A stretch of 64,000 nt of DNA, from assembly GCA_001970955.1 (NCBI GenBank), contig MPUH01000302.1, positions 1-64,000 on the forward strand. Direction: 5' to 3'. The notes beneath the pieces were generated by a model, which was not told the DNA's origin, did no database searches, and was given only the letters and a program-made list of their open reading frames with translations. Every line of letters begins with the position of its first letter. Positions within the stretch are counted from its first letter, which is position 1. Made by a program: the position numbers and the translations under genes. The DNA comes from Stentor coeruleus. Its lineage: Eukaryota; Ciliophora; Heterotrichea; Heterotrichida; Stentoridae. This document shows positions 30,227 through 38,675 of the stretch, in pieces.

Positions 30227-31786
30227 ATGGAAAACTTTGCTGATGTAGCTTCAATATTAAGAATCCCCCCACAGTTCAGAAATCATATGCATGTGGCAAA
30301 ACTTATGGGGTTGACTAGAGATGTACAGTTTTTCCAGAAAATCTCTATAGAACAAAATTCTGAAGAAGTACATAGAGAATGTTGTAAGGTTATGACATTA
30401 GAAGAATATAGCCAAGAGGATATTATATTTAATTTTGGAGATAAAGGGGATAAGTTCTTTATAATACTCTCAGGATCAGTATCTGTAAAAACCCCAGCAA
30501 GGAAAAAAGTTACAATCAGTAGGAATACTGCTAAGAAAATAGAACATTTATTAAACACAAGTAGTGAATCTGAACCTAGTGAGGTCGCAGAAGAAGATTT
30601 TGTTAAGAAAAAAAGAGAAATTCATATAAAAGTGAATATCGTAAATATGCTCAATTGTTTGCAACCAAAAATGCTCAAAATGCCATTTGAGAATACGGAG
30701 AAAAAGTCTTTTCTTGATGCGGAGGAACAGAGTTTGTTGAGGTTGTTTAAAACAAAAGTTAAAAGCGAACAGAGGATTTTGATGAATGCTATAAAACATA
30801 CAGATAAAGATCATTTGGAAATTGAATTAGATGACTTTGTGGAAATAGGGATATTGTATAATGGGAATTCATTTGGAGAACTTGCTTTGATATCTGAAAG
30901 ACCTAGATCTGCAACTATTGAAGTCCGGGAAAGGAGTTCGTTTTTTGTATTAAATAAAGCGGATTTTACTATAATACTTGGGGATATAGCTGAAAAAAGA
31001 TTAAATACGCTTATAAAATTTTTACAAAATGTGAGTCTTTTTCAAGCAAGAAGTAAGTCATCTTTAGTCAAATTAGCTTATTATTTCCAACCACGACGTT
31101 ATAAACGTGGACAAGTTGTATATAAAGAACATGATCCAGTTGATGGAGTTTATCTGATTAAAGATGGGGAAATCACAGTCACAAAAAAACGCTTTCTACC
31201 TTTTTCTGAAACTCCATCTGTATTTTCATCATCCCCTTCAGACTTTTTCGGTAAAAAATCAAAGAAAAAAACCAACACAACTGATGTTAAAATCATAATA
31301 AAAGCAGCAAATCAGTTCTTTGGTGGTTATGAAATTTTTAAATATATTGAATCCCGTATATACACATGTACATGTACTTCAGCTACAAGTGAATGTTATT
31401 ATATGTCGAAAATGAGTTTTTTATCTAGAATCCCACATTTAGATTTAGTTAAAGATCCTATATTTGAAGACCATGAACGGGTTATGGAAAGATATAAGGA
31501 ATTATGTAAAGTTGAAGATGGGATTTTAAAATCGGTGGCTAGTAGGTCTTTAACCCCAGCTATAAAAACTATAAATGATATGAGTTTTACTAGAAAAAAC
31601 ACAGGGATGAAGTTTAATATGCATTCTAGTTCTAAGAAATCTTTATCAAAACTTAAAAAATCATCTGATAGTAGGTATTTGAGGAAACTTACTGAACAGG
31701 AAATACATGATGCTATTCATGGAAGACAGACTATATTAAGGAAATATGGGAGTAGGCTTAATTGTGATAGCTCGTTTGCGTCGTAA
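30227..31786 (+). CDS. Tandem cyclic-nucleotide-binding protein
   Basis: 519 residues with two CNB domains. The first begins about 45 (DKGDKFFIILSGSVSVK), is split by a roughly 110-residue charged insert, and resumes at SFGELALISERPRSATIEV, a canonical phosphate-binding cassette with both the Glu and Arg that hold cAMP/cGMP. The second begins at about 285 (YKRGQVVYKEHDPVDGVYLIKDGEITV) and carries its own insert and a divergent cassette. There is no kinase or channel domain; the C-terminus is basic and Ser-rich. Such proteins are common in ciliates. Only the first site looks competent. It lies 19 bp downstream of the TTLL gene. Confidence 0.88.
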   Translation: MENFADVASILRIPPQFRNHMHVAKLMGLTRDVQFFQKISIEQNSEEVHRECCKVMTLEEYSQEDIIFNFGDKGDKFFIILSGSVSVKTPARKKVTISRNTAKKIEHLLNTSSESEPSEVAEEDFVKKKREIHIKVNIVNMLNCLQPKMLKMPFENTEKKSFLDAEEQSLLRLFKTKVKSEQRILMNAIKHTDKDHLEIELDDFVEIGILYNGNSFGELALISERPRSATIEVRERSSFFVLNKADFTIILGDIAEKRLNTLIKFLQNVSLFQARSKSSLVKLAYYFQPRRYKRGQVVYKEHDPVDGVYLIKDGEITVTKKRFLPFSETPSVFSSSPSDFFGKKSKKKTNTTDVKIIIKAANQFFGGYEIFKYIESRIYTCTCTSATSECYYMSKMSFLSRIPHLDLVKDPIFEDHERVMERYKELCKVEDGILKSVASRSLTPAIKTINDMSFTRKNTGMKFNMHSSSKKSLSKLKKSSDSRYLRKLTEQEIHDAIHGRQTILRKYGSRLNCDSSFAS

Positions 31787-31980
31787 ATTGTATGAAGACT
31801 GGATTATTGTATGCAAAAAGCATAGGGATAATATGATATTTTATATAGATTTCAGTATGATTTTTTTTAAATAATGATGATTATGTAGTTAAAGGTAAAA
31901 CTTATGTATTTTATTGTAATTTTCACTACTCAAAGGTTTTATGTTTTGAAAAGTTATAATCCTAACTATTTCTGCGGATC

Positions 31981-32589
31981 TCAACAGCATTTTTTTTTAT
32001 TTTTAGGTTTAATTTTATCAGGATTTAGTTTAAAATGAGTTTTTGGCTGATTATTTTTCCCTGTAAAACTAGATTTATCATAAGCAACCTTAGCTACTTT
32101 AGCATACAACTCTGGAATATTTGTATTATAATAAGCAGATGTTTCAATATAATCCTCCACATCCATTTCTTCAAGTATTTTCTTAACATCACATTGTTTA
32201 ACTGCCCTTGTTAAATCAGATTTATTCCCTACAACAATAATTGGTACATTAGGACAATATTCTTTAAATTGTGTATACCAATATTTTAACTCAAATAAAG
32301 TATTTTTAACACTTAGGTCATAAACAAGTATTCCAGCTCTAGTATTTGGAAACAAAGACGGATTTGTTGATCTGAATTTTTCCGTACCGACAGTATCAAT
32401 CATATTCAAAGTCACATTGACATCTCCTAAAGTCATTTTTTTATTATAATTCCCAATAATCCTTGTCCTTCGTTGAAGATCAGGTAAAGACTCATTAGAA
32501 TCCTGTCCTCTTAATATTATACTTGTTTTCCCTACAGTGCTTTCCCCAAGTAGAATAATTTTAAGGATGATGCTTTCATCTTCTTCCAT
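31981..32589 (-). CDS. Rab-like small GTPase with atypical switch II
   Basis: 202 residues. P-loop GESTVGKTS, G4 motif NKSD, G5 ETSA, and a C-terminal Cys-Cys for geranylgeranylation place it in the Rab group. Switch II reads IDTVGTEKF in place of the usual WDTAGQE(K/R)F, so the catalytic glutamine is a threonine, and the switch I segment is also unusual. This predicts slow intrinsic hydrolysis or GAP use of another mechanism. Probably membrane-trafficking related. It lies 37 bp downstream of the carboxypeptidase stop, on the same strand. Confidence 0.88.
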   Translation of the reverse strand: MEEDESIILKIILLGESTVGKTSIILRGQDSNESLPDLQRRTRIIGNYNKKMTLGDVNVTLNMIDTVGTEKFRSTNPSLFPNTRAGILVYDLSVKNTLFELKYWYTQFKEYCPNVPIIVVGNKSDLTRAVKQCDVKKILEEMDVEDYIETSAYYNTNIPELYAKVAKVAYDKSSFTGKNNQPKTHFKLNPDKIKPKNKKKCC

Positions 32590-32626
32590 TTATAAAATAT
32601 TTTTTTTTATAAGAAACTTAACTAGT

Positions 32627-33940
32627 TTAGACGAAATCTTTGCCTTGTATGAAATTCAAGAACATTTGATAGCCTTGAGCAGGTTTCCATTGTATGCACA
32701 TATGCCCAGCACCACGGATTGTATTGAATCTAAGATTGTTACCATATCTAATAAAAAACCCAGCAACTTGATTATTTAAATACCATTCAGTCCAATTAAC
32801 TGCTGTTGGTATATTAAGCATATTAAGCCAAGTTCTAGTTCCTGTTGTAGGTACAGCAGAATCAGTATCCCCACTATATATATTAATATTGATATTACTT
32901 GATATTAGAGATGGATAATACACAAAACTTCCTCTGGCGTAATCTGAGGTATAATTTAAACTAGCACATTCTTCCCAAGCGCCAATAGTTGAATTAATAT
33001 GTAAAGCATTTCTAACTTTAGGAGAATTCATATACATAACAAGAGCGTTATCAGGAACACAATCCAATATCCCAGTAAGAATCCTACTTGACCAACGAGC
33101 TTTATGAGAAACGGCTAAATAATCAGGATGAATACATTCTCGGTATATATCGTAAAAGTTCACATCTGTAAATAAATCCTCCATTTGGTCATATAAACTT
33201 TCACAATATTCACTCATATCACTCATTACGGTACAATTATTGTTTACCCAAGGGACATAAATTGAATCATCAATCAATTGATGCCAATATAAAAACTGAG
33301 GCCAGATGTTATAAGCATCAACATTCCAATTAGTAACCCCATTACCAACAAGTATACCTTTAAGGTTGATTTGTAGGTTTGAAACATTTAAATTGCTTTG
33401 TTGGATATAATAAGCTAAAAGTGGAACATAAATACCAGCATAACTTTCTCCAGCAATGTAAAATGGATTGGTTTTATATTCAGGGAAATAATTAAACCAT
33501 TGGAATAATGCTTGAAGATTATCTGATGCAGTTTGATTATCGTTTGTATTGTTGTTTATTAATGAACCTAACATGGAATACCCAACACCTGCTGGTGCTT
33601 CTAGATAAAGCATTGAAGCATTTTTGTTCCATGTATAAGGATTTGCAAACATGGTATTGTTAGTTTCGCTAAAGATATATGGACCATTTTCCATAAATGC
33701 ACCTTCCATTGAAGAACATCCGGGACCACCATTTAACCATAAGACCAATGGGTCGGTTGTAGGATTGTTTTGACTAGCATAAAGGATATAATGAAGTTCT
33801 TTATTGTCAGAATTTGGAATCTGCAGATATCCAGAGTACATTAACATAGGAAGATTACCAATATTTGGAAGACTTGTTACAAGATGACTTGTTGGACCTG
33901 CTATAACAGTTAGAGTTAAAGCGAATAAAAGCCATACCAT
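32627..33940 (-). CDS. Serine carboxypeptidase (peptidase S10)
   Basis: 437 residues, with a signal peptide of about 15 residues. S10 landmarks are present: WLNGGPGCSSMEG, APAGVGYS, GESYAG with nucleophile S166, the Asp of SGDTDSAVP (about 360) and GAGH with H413. It cleaves single residues from peptide C-termini at acid pH, usually in the lysosome/vacuole or secreted. Many Asn-x-Ser/Thr sites suit a secretory enzyme. All catalytic residues are intact. Confidence 0.95.
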   Translation of the reverse strand: MVWLLFALTLTVIAGPTSHLVTSLPNIGNLPMLMYSGYLQIPNSDNKELHYILYASQNNPTTDPLVLWLNGGPGCSSMEGAFMENGPYIFSETNNTMFANPYTWNKNASMLYLEAPAGVGYSMLGSLINNNTNDNQTASDNLQALFQWFNYFPEYKTNPFYIAGESYAGIYVPLLAYYIQQSNLNVSNLQINLKGILVGNGVTNWNVDAYNIWPQFLYWHQLIDDSIYVPWVNNNCTVMSDMSEYCESLYDQMEDLFTDVNFYDIYRECIHPDYLAVSHKARWSSRILTGILDCVPDNALVMYMNSPKVRNALHINSTIGAWEECASLNYTSDYARGSFVYYPSLISSNININIYSGDTDSAVPTTGTRTWLNMLNIPTAVNWTEWYLNNQVAGFFIRYGNNLRFNTIRGAGHMCIQWKPAQGYQMFLNFIQGKDFV

Positions 33941-34482
33941 TTTATAAGTAGGATTATATGAAGGATTTTATATGAGGATTTTAGAAATTTATAGTGATGA
34001 AGGTTTAGATGATGATAGGATGTTTTTGGTAATTAAGTTTGGGATAATTGATTTTAATTGGAAATATTATTTTTAGAGGGAATTTTGATGATAAGATGTG
34101 AAAGAAAATTATGTGGATTGAGAGGAAATTTGTGAAAGAAAAGATAGGGGTTTGTTTTTAGGAGGCTTAGGTTAAATAATTATATTGGATTATTAAAAAT
34201 TTGGTGGATAATTATTATGATAATTTGTATATGAGATAGAGTTTATATGTATTTGTATTAGAGAAATTTATGATTTAGGGTGGATTCATGATTTGTTGTA
34301 GAAAAGGAGCAATTTGGTTTTATATAATAATAATCTTGAAATAAGATTTTTATATAACTATAATAAAAATTGTGGGTATATAATTTTAGGTGGCTTTAAG
34401 CTTATATAAAATTAAAACTGAATATGAACCATTTTCACTATAAAAATAATTTCAATCTACTTTCAACACACAACATAAAAAC
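33941..34482. other. Intergenic
   Basis: Nothing recognisable. Most of it is G-rich on the plus strand, i.e. C-rich upstream of the carboxypeptidase gene on its own strand. Confidence 0.55.
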
Positions 34483-35613
34483 CTACACCAAGCCCCAGAC
34501 TTCCATCTCGACAATCTGAAAATGTTCTTCACAACTTAAAACCTGATTGTTATAAGTTTGGCTTTTCCCACTAGTCCCCGCTTCAAAATTTTTATCCACA
34601 TAAATCGCTGGACTTCCTCCAGATCCAGCCATAATAGATTCATGATCTGAAGCCATATACGAAGTATTAGCTAAAGTCGAATAATAAATCTTCATTTTCT
34701 CATTATTCCTAAATGTAAATACAAAACATTCTCCAGTCCCATAAGATTCATAGCATTTCTTCCAACCATTAGAAAAATATCCTCCAAATATAAACCTTTT
34801 ATCATCTTTTATCAATAAAACATTAGGCCCTGAGTATTCAGTTTGATTATAAAACGAAGTCATTGATCTACCATGATGAAAAGTTCCATACAACAACTCC
34901 CAAGATCTGAACTTAAAAACATTAGGTAAAAAGCTACAGATTTGACTTAAAATCTTTGGTGTTACTATTCTTGAAGCCACATTTAATTCAGGGACGAATT
35001 TGATTTCTTCTTCTTGTTGTTGGCTTGTATTACTCATGATTTCATTAACAGCTTCTTTAAATTCTTCATCAATTTCTTCATCTTCAAGCCCACTGTTTAA
35101 TCTTCCAAGGTATCCTTTATTGATTTCATAATATGGAACATAAGTACCTGAATCGACTCTAGTTTTATCGACTTGGAGTAATGATGAGCTAACTAAGGCT
35201 GAGATTTGATCAGCTTTAGTTTTTAAATGTATATATTTCAAAGATTCTCCTGATTCAAGAATATTAGCAAGTTTGAAATACACGTTGACTTTTGGAATAT
35301 CACTTCGTTTACCTCTTTTTTCTGTACCTGTTCTTGATAACATGAATTCTATGAAAAACACTTGGTCTGTGTTTCTAGAGCCACGATTGCCTTGAAGTTC
35401 GATTATGTTGAAGTGGATTATGTCGCTAAGGTCGATGAAAGTTTGGAAGGCTGAAGCTTCACCTTCTTGTTTACCACTTTGCCCGATGATATCGCAATGA
35501 TCACCTGTTTTGAAAGGATCAAAGGCGATTACATACTCGGTTATGGTCAGAAGACCTTTGATTTTCCCAGGGCGTGTGCAGTAGTAGACTTCTGTGGTCA
35601 GTGAGAGTTCCAT
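34483..35613 (-). CDS. TLDc-domain protein with GRAM/PH-like N-terminus
   Basis: 376 residues. The C-terminal part (about 215-376) shows the TLDc pattern: WELLYGTFHHGRSMTSFY...LLIKDDKRFIFGGYFSNGWK...YYGTGECFVFTF...FQIVEMEVWGL. TLDc proteins such as OXR1 and NCOA7 protect against oxidative stress and regulate the V-ATPase. The N-terminal half (YYCTRPGKIKGLLTITEYVIAFDPF...) resembles a GRAM/PH lipid-binding fold, a combination seen in NCOA7/OXR1-type proteins. V-ATPase or endosome regulation is inferred. Confidence 0.85.
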   Translation of the reverse strand: MELSLTTEVYYCTRPGKIKGLLTITEYVIAFDPFKTGDHCDIIGQSGKQEGEASAFQTFIDLSDIIHFNIIELQGNRGSRNTDQVFFIEFMLSRTGTEKRGKRSDIPKVNVYFKLANILESGESLKYIHLKTKADQISALVSSSLLQVDKTRVDSGTYVPYYEINKGYLGRLNSGLEDEEIDEEFKEAVNEIMSNTSQQQEEEIKFVPELNVASRIVTPKILSQICSFLPNVFKFRSWELLYGTFHHGRSMTSFYNQTEYSGPNVLLIKDDKRFIFGGYFSNGWKKCYESYGTGECFVFTFRNNEKMKIYYSTLANTSYMASDHESIMAGSGGSPAIYVDKNFEAGTSGKSQTYNNQVLSCEEHFQIVEMEVWGLV

Positions 35614-36117
35614 TTTTCTTATTACTTATTTGATGATTAAGAGTTTGTGATTGGGTTTTTTAAGTATTATGATAGGAGGAAGGCTATTGGGTTATAATTT
35701 TTAGGCTAGTTTTTTTATGATATTCGGTTGATTTTGATATAGGGAATGGCTTGATATGATTTTTAATTGTTTGTATAAAAATTGATTTCAAGAAATTTGC
35801 AAGACTTTTGAAAAGTGTTGTGAAGATGATTTATGATTGTTGTATGTGGGAAATTAAATTAAGATTTTAAGAATGCTTGTAGTTATTTGAAAAAAGTAAC
35901 TAAAAAATTGTTTAGAAAAAATTCCATACTTCAACACCATATTATACCTTCACACACAAACTCTCTACATTTTTTTTTTTCAAACATAAATTTCTTAAAC
36001 CATCCACATATTTCTCATTTATTTCCACAACCTTTCAAAGCACCTTCCTCTAATTCCTATAATTTTAATCAAAGCAAGTATTTCCACAAATTCAAGCTAT
36101 CATAAATTAAAAATAAA
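35614..36117. other. Intergenic
   Basis: No gene supported. An open frame near 35887-36105 follows the C-rich skew and has no family features. Confidence 0.55.
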
Positions 36118-37008
36118 CTAAGTGTCTTCATGTGCATATTTATCAATACACTCTCTAATATAATCAAAAAGGTGTGGGTTTTCCTTAATATGCGTCTCAA
36201 AAACACTTCCTTCAAAATTCTCAATTCTCTTCCTAAGTTCTTCCATCATGTAATACATAATATGTTTAGTCCCATAATTGATCAACGAAGTAGGTAAAAA
36301 AGACTAAATATTTCTTACAATATTCCCATCAGCACTAACAACAAAAACAATCTTAGTAGTTTCTTCATCAACATATTCTGCATACAAAGACCCAATCCTA
36401 ACCCACATTTTGACTTCCCCTTCAGCAAAAGTGGGTATTTTTTTCCCTAAATAATTCTCAGATTCTGGAGTTCTCATCGTTATGATACAAGCTTTTTTAC
36501 TAGGAATAGGGACAGCATTAAATTCAATAACACACTGTCTGTCTGATAAAGGCCATGGAAACCAAAAGTAAAATTTTACGAGTTTTCTAGTTATTGTCGG
36601 GTCAAATAAAATCTCTGTTTTCTTTACAACGCTAACCCTGGATATAAATTACCATTCTGAGACTAGATCAGCAGCACTAAGTACAGAAAGAGCTTTAAAA
36701 AGTGTTTGATTTACTATCACTGTGGATTTAGTAAAAAACTCATTTCCCGCACCTCGGGATTCAACTTTTATGTTGTTTGATTCTGTGACAACAGTCCAGT
36801 CATCTATTTCCATATAATGATAGCAAAGATCGAAATATTCAATTTCGCTTTTAAAACGAATGTACTCTGAAAAGTCCAAAAATCTTCGTTTGACTTGTTT
36901 GGACTCGACAAGCTCGGTGAAAAGGTTGTGGATTCTTAAGAGTTCATCGTTATTGCATGAGTAAAATGCCTCTTTGAAATTGTTGATCAATGCTCCGATT
37001 TCTGCCAT
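36118..37008 (-). CDS. START-like lipid-binding protein, three exons
   Basis: Exons 37008-36653, 36637-36319 and 36303-36118 give 286 residues. Two 15-nt introns hide in-frame TAA and TAG. The body (WTVVTESNNIKVESRGAGNEFF through TRKLVKFYFWFPWPLSDRQCVIEFNAVP and VRIGSLYAEYVDEETTKIVFVVSADGN) has the alternating strand/helix character and WPLSDRD-like segment of START domains. START domains bind sterols, phospholipids or ceramide. The helix MYYMMEELRKRIENF would be the lid helix. No membrane anchor. The ligand cannot be predicted. Confidence 0.85.
36304..36318 (-). other. 15-nt intron (phase 0)
   Basis: On the minus strand it reads GTAAGAAATATTTAG, with A at position 10. It joins GNIVRNI to SFLPTS. 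Confidence 0.9.
36638..36652 (-). other. 15-nt intron (phase 2)
   Basis: On the minus strand it reads GTAATTTATATCCAG, with A at position 10. It rebuilds the Trp codon and joins LVSEW to VSVVKK. Confidence 0.9.
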
Positions 37009-37557
37009 TAATTATACGCGGGTGAATATTTGATATATACGAGATGAGCAGATATGGATTATGTTTTTTTGTTGTTGGAAAAATAGAGGAAATTAAAGAG
37101 TGGTGTTAGGATATGGATGTTATGATTGATATTTTGATTAAAAAAAGTAGTTTTTGAAAAAAGTGTAATATGGGGATGAGTAAGTGGCAAATGTAAAAAA
37201 TTACCCTCGGGAGATGATTGTAATTGGGTTTAGATAGAACATTTTTTTCAAAGTAATTTTAGTTAATTTTTTTGTTCCTTCACTCATGTTTATTTTACAA
37301 ATAACAAATTATTAATCTACTATGAACTCTCATATTTGTATTTCAGCTTATGATTTAACATATTATTCCTCAGCTATAAAAAGCTAAAAACCCCACTCCT
37401 AACTTAAATAAATATCATATAAACAATTAACTTAATCACTATTTCATAATAAATTCTAACCCTTTAATAAAAAATCATAATCTCTCAATTAACTATATGG
37501 CAAAAAAACGATTTGTCATTAAACTTATTAATAATAAATCTAATTAATTATCTAAAA
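37009..37557. other. Intergenic
   Basis: Nothing recognisable. G-rich left part, AT- and C-rich right part. Confidence 0.5.
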
Positions 37558-38205
37558 CTACTCACATACTTTAACCATATCTTTAATAGTTTTCCTACAA
37601 ATCGGACACTTGCTTAAAAATTTACTAAATCTTCCACTACAAGATATACAAAAAGCATCTATGACCAAATCTATACACAATAATATTTGCTTCAGAGACC
37701 TAACATATACAAAAAACATGTAAAGGAATATCATTATTATTACTTTTTTCATCAGATAAAATCTTATATTCTTGTTCAATCGGTTTAAGTGAACCCAAAA
37801 AAATATATAATGAAAATACTGATAATTAAATCTGAAAAAAAATACTGCTGATGATAATAACAGAATAGTTGATTTCAAAAAAATTCATTTATATGTATTG
37901 AAAATATTCATAATTATAATTAAAAATATAAGTAAATACTGGATTATTACTATATAAATAAGTAAAGATAATGTAATAATTAGGGTTAAATATCCATGGA
38001 TCATTAATACTATTTTACTTTGAGACATATAACCAATAATTGCGATAAATGATAGGCAGAGTAATAATAAATTAGCAAAAAGTAGTTGTTTACTAGTTTT
38101 TAATGCTAAAGATAAAAGTATGCCGATGAGTCTAAAAAAAGTTTGAATACCCATTATGTAAGAGTAATTATTAGAGTAGTCTTTAAGCCAAGATTCTGTA
38201 TTCAT
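37558..38205 (-). pseudogene. Small membrane protein with RING-like C-terminus, frame interrupted by TGA
   Basis: One minus-strand frame runs from an ATG at 38205 to a TAG at 37558 but contains a TGA at 37885-37887. Upstream of it are four hydrophobic helices; downstream are more hydrophobic residues and a C-terminal half-RING (CISC...KCPICRKTI followed by KDMVKV), like the end of MUL1/IAP-type RINGs but lacking the first Cys pair. No 15-17-nt intron covers the TGA. It may be a decayed E3 ligase, a sequence error, or a genuine 106-residue membrane protein followed by debris. Confidence 0.45.
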
Positions 38206-38675
38206 ATTTTATAATAAATTATGCTATATAATTTTTATTATACTTAGATATTATTTAATTAGAATAATAATTTATAGATTATATAGTTTTTAGATGTATT
38301 TGCTTGCTAATTGTTTAGGTTAGGTTTTTTTATAAAGGTAAGGCTTTGATAATAATTTATAATTGATATAAAAAATATATAAAAGGATACATGTTTTTTA
38401 AGACGATTATATCTATGTATCAAATTAGTTCTATGTATTTATTTCTTATAAATTAAAGTTTTTTAGAATATTTCTGAATACCCTGATCTTACAAATTGCA
38501 TGTATTTTAATAATTTGCAAATACATATATTTCCAGCTTAGATATTTTATTCCAAATTTTATAAATGAGCATCTTATATACTCGCATTTTAAAAATATAA
38601 ACTAATAATTGAAATAAAAAATCCATCATAAAATTATTACAAACCTTAAACCCCAAATTTTCTATATCCACACTA
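38206..38675. other. Intergenic, very AT-rich
   Basis: Nothing recognisable. A short opposing-frame reading near 38507-38675 is an extension of an antisense shadow of MSH5. Confidence 0.5.

Noticed and set aside
35887-36105. Small plus-strand open frame
   Set aside because: It follows the C-rich intergenic skew and has no motif or gene-like codon use.
6690-36648. Reassigned stop codons (TAA/TAG read as glutamine, as in many ciliates, or the ambiguous Condylostoma code)
   Set aside because: The in-frame TAG/TAA at 6690, 7113, 17794, 36646 and 36309 all fall inside 15-nt GT...AG introns, and TAA, TAG and TGA are real stops at the natural ends of conserved genes such as MDH and ALG11.
37832-37845. 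A GT...AG stretch of 14 nt in the membrane-protein locus as an intron that could rescue the frame
   Set aside because: It is 14 nt long, lacks the A at -6 seen in all other introns, and does not cover the TGA.
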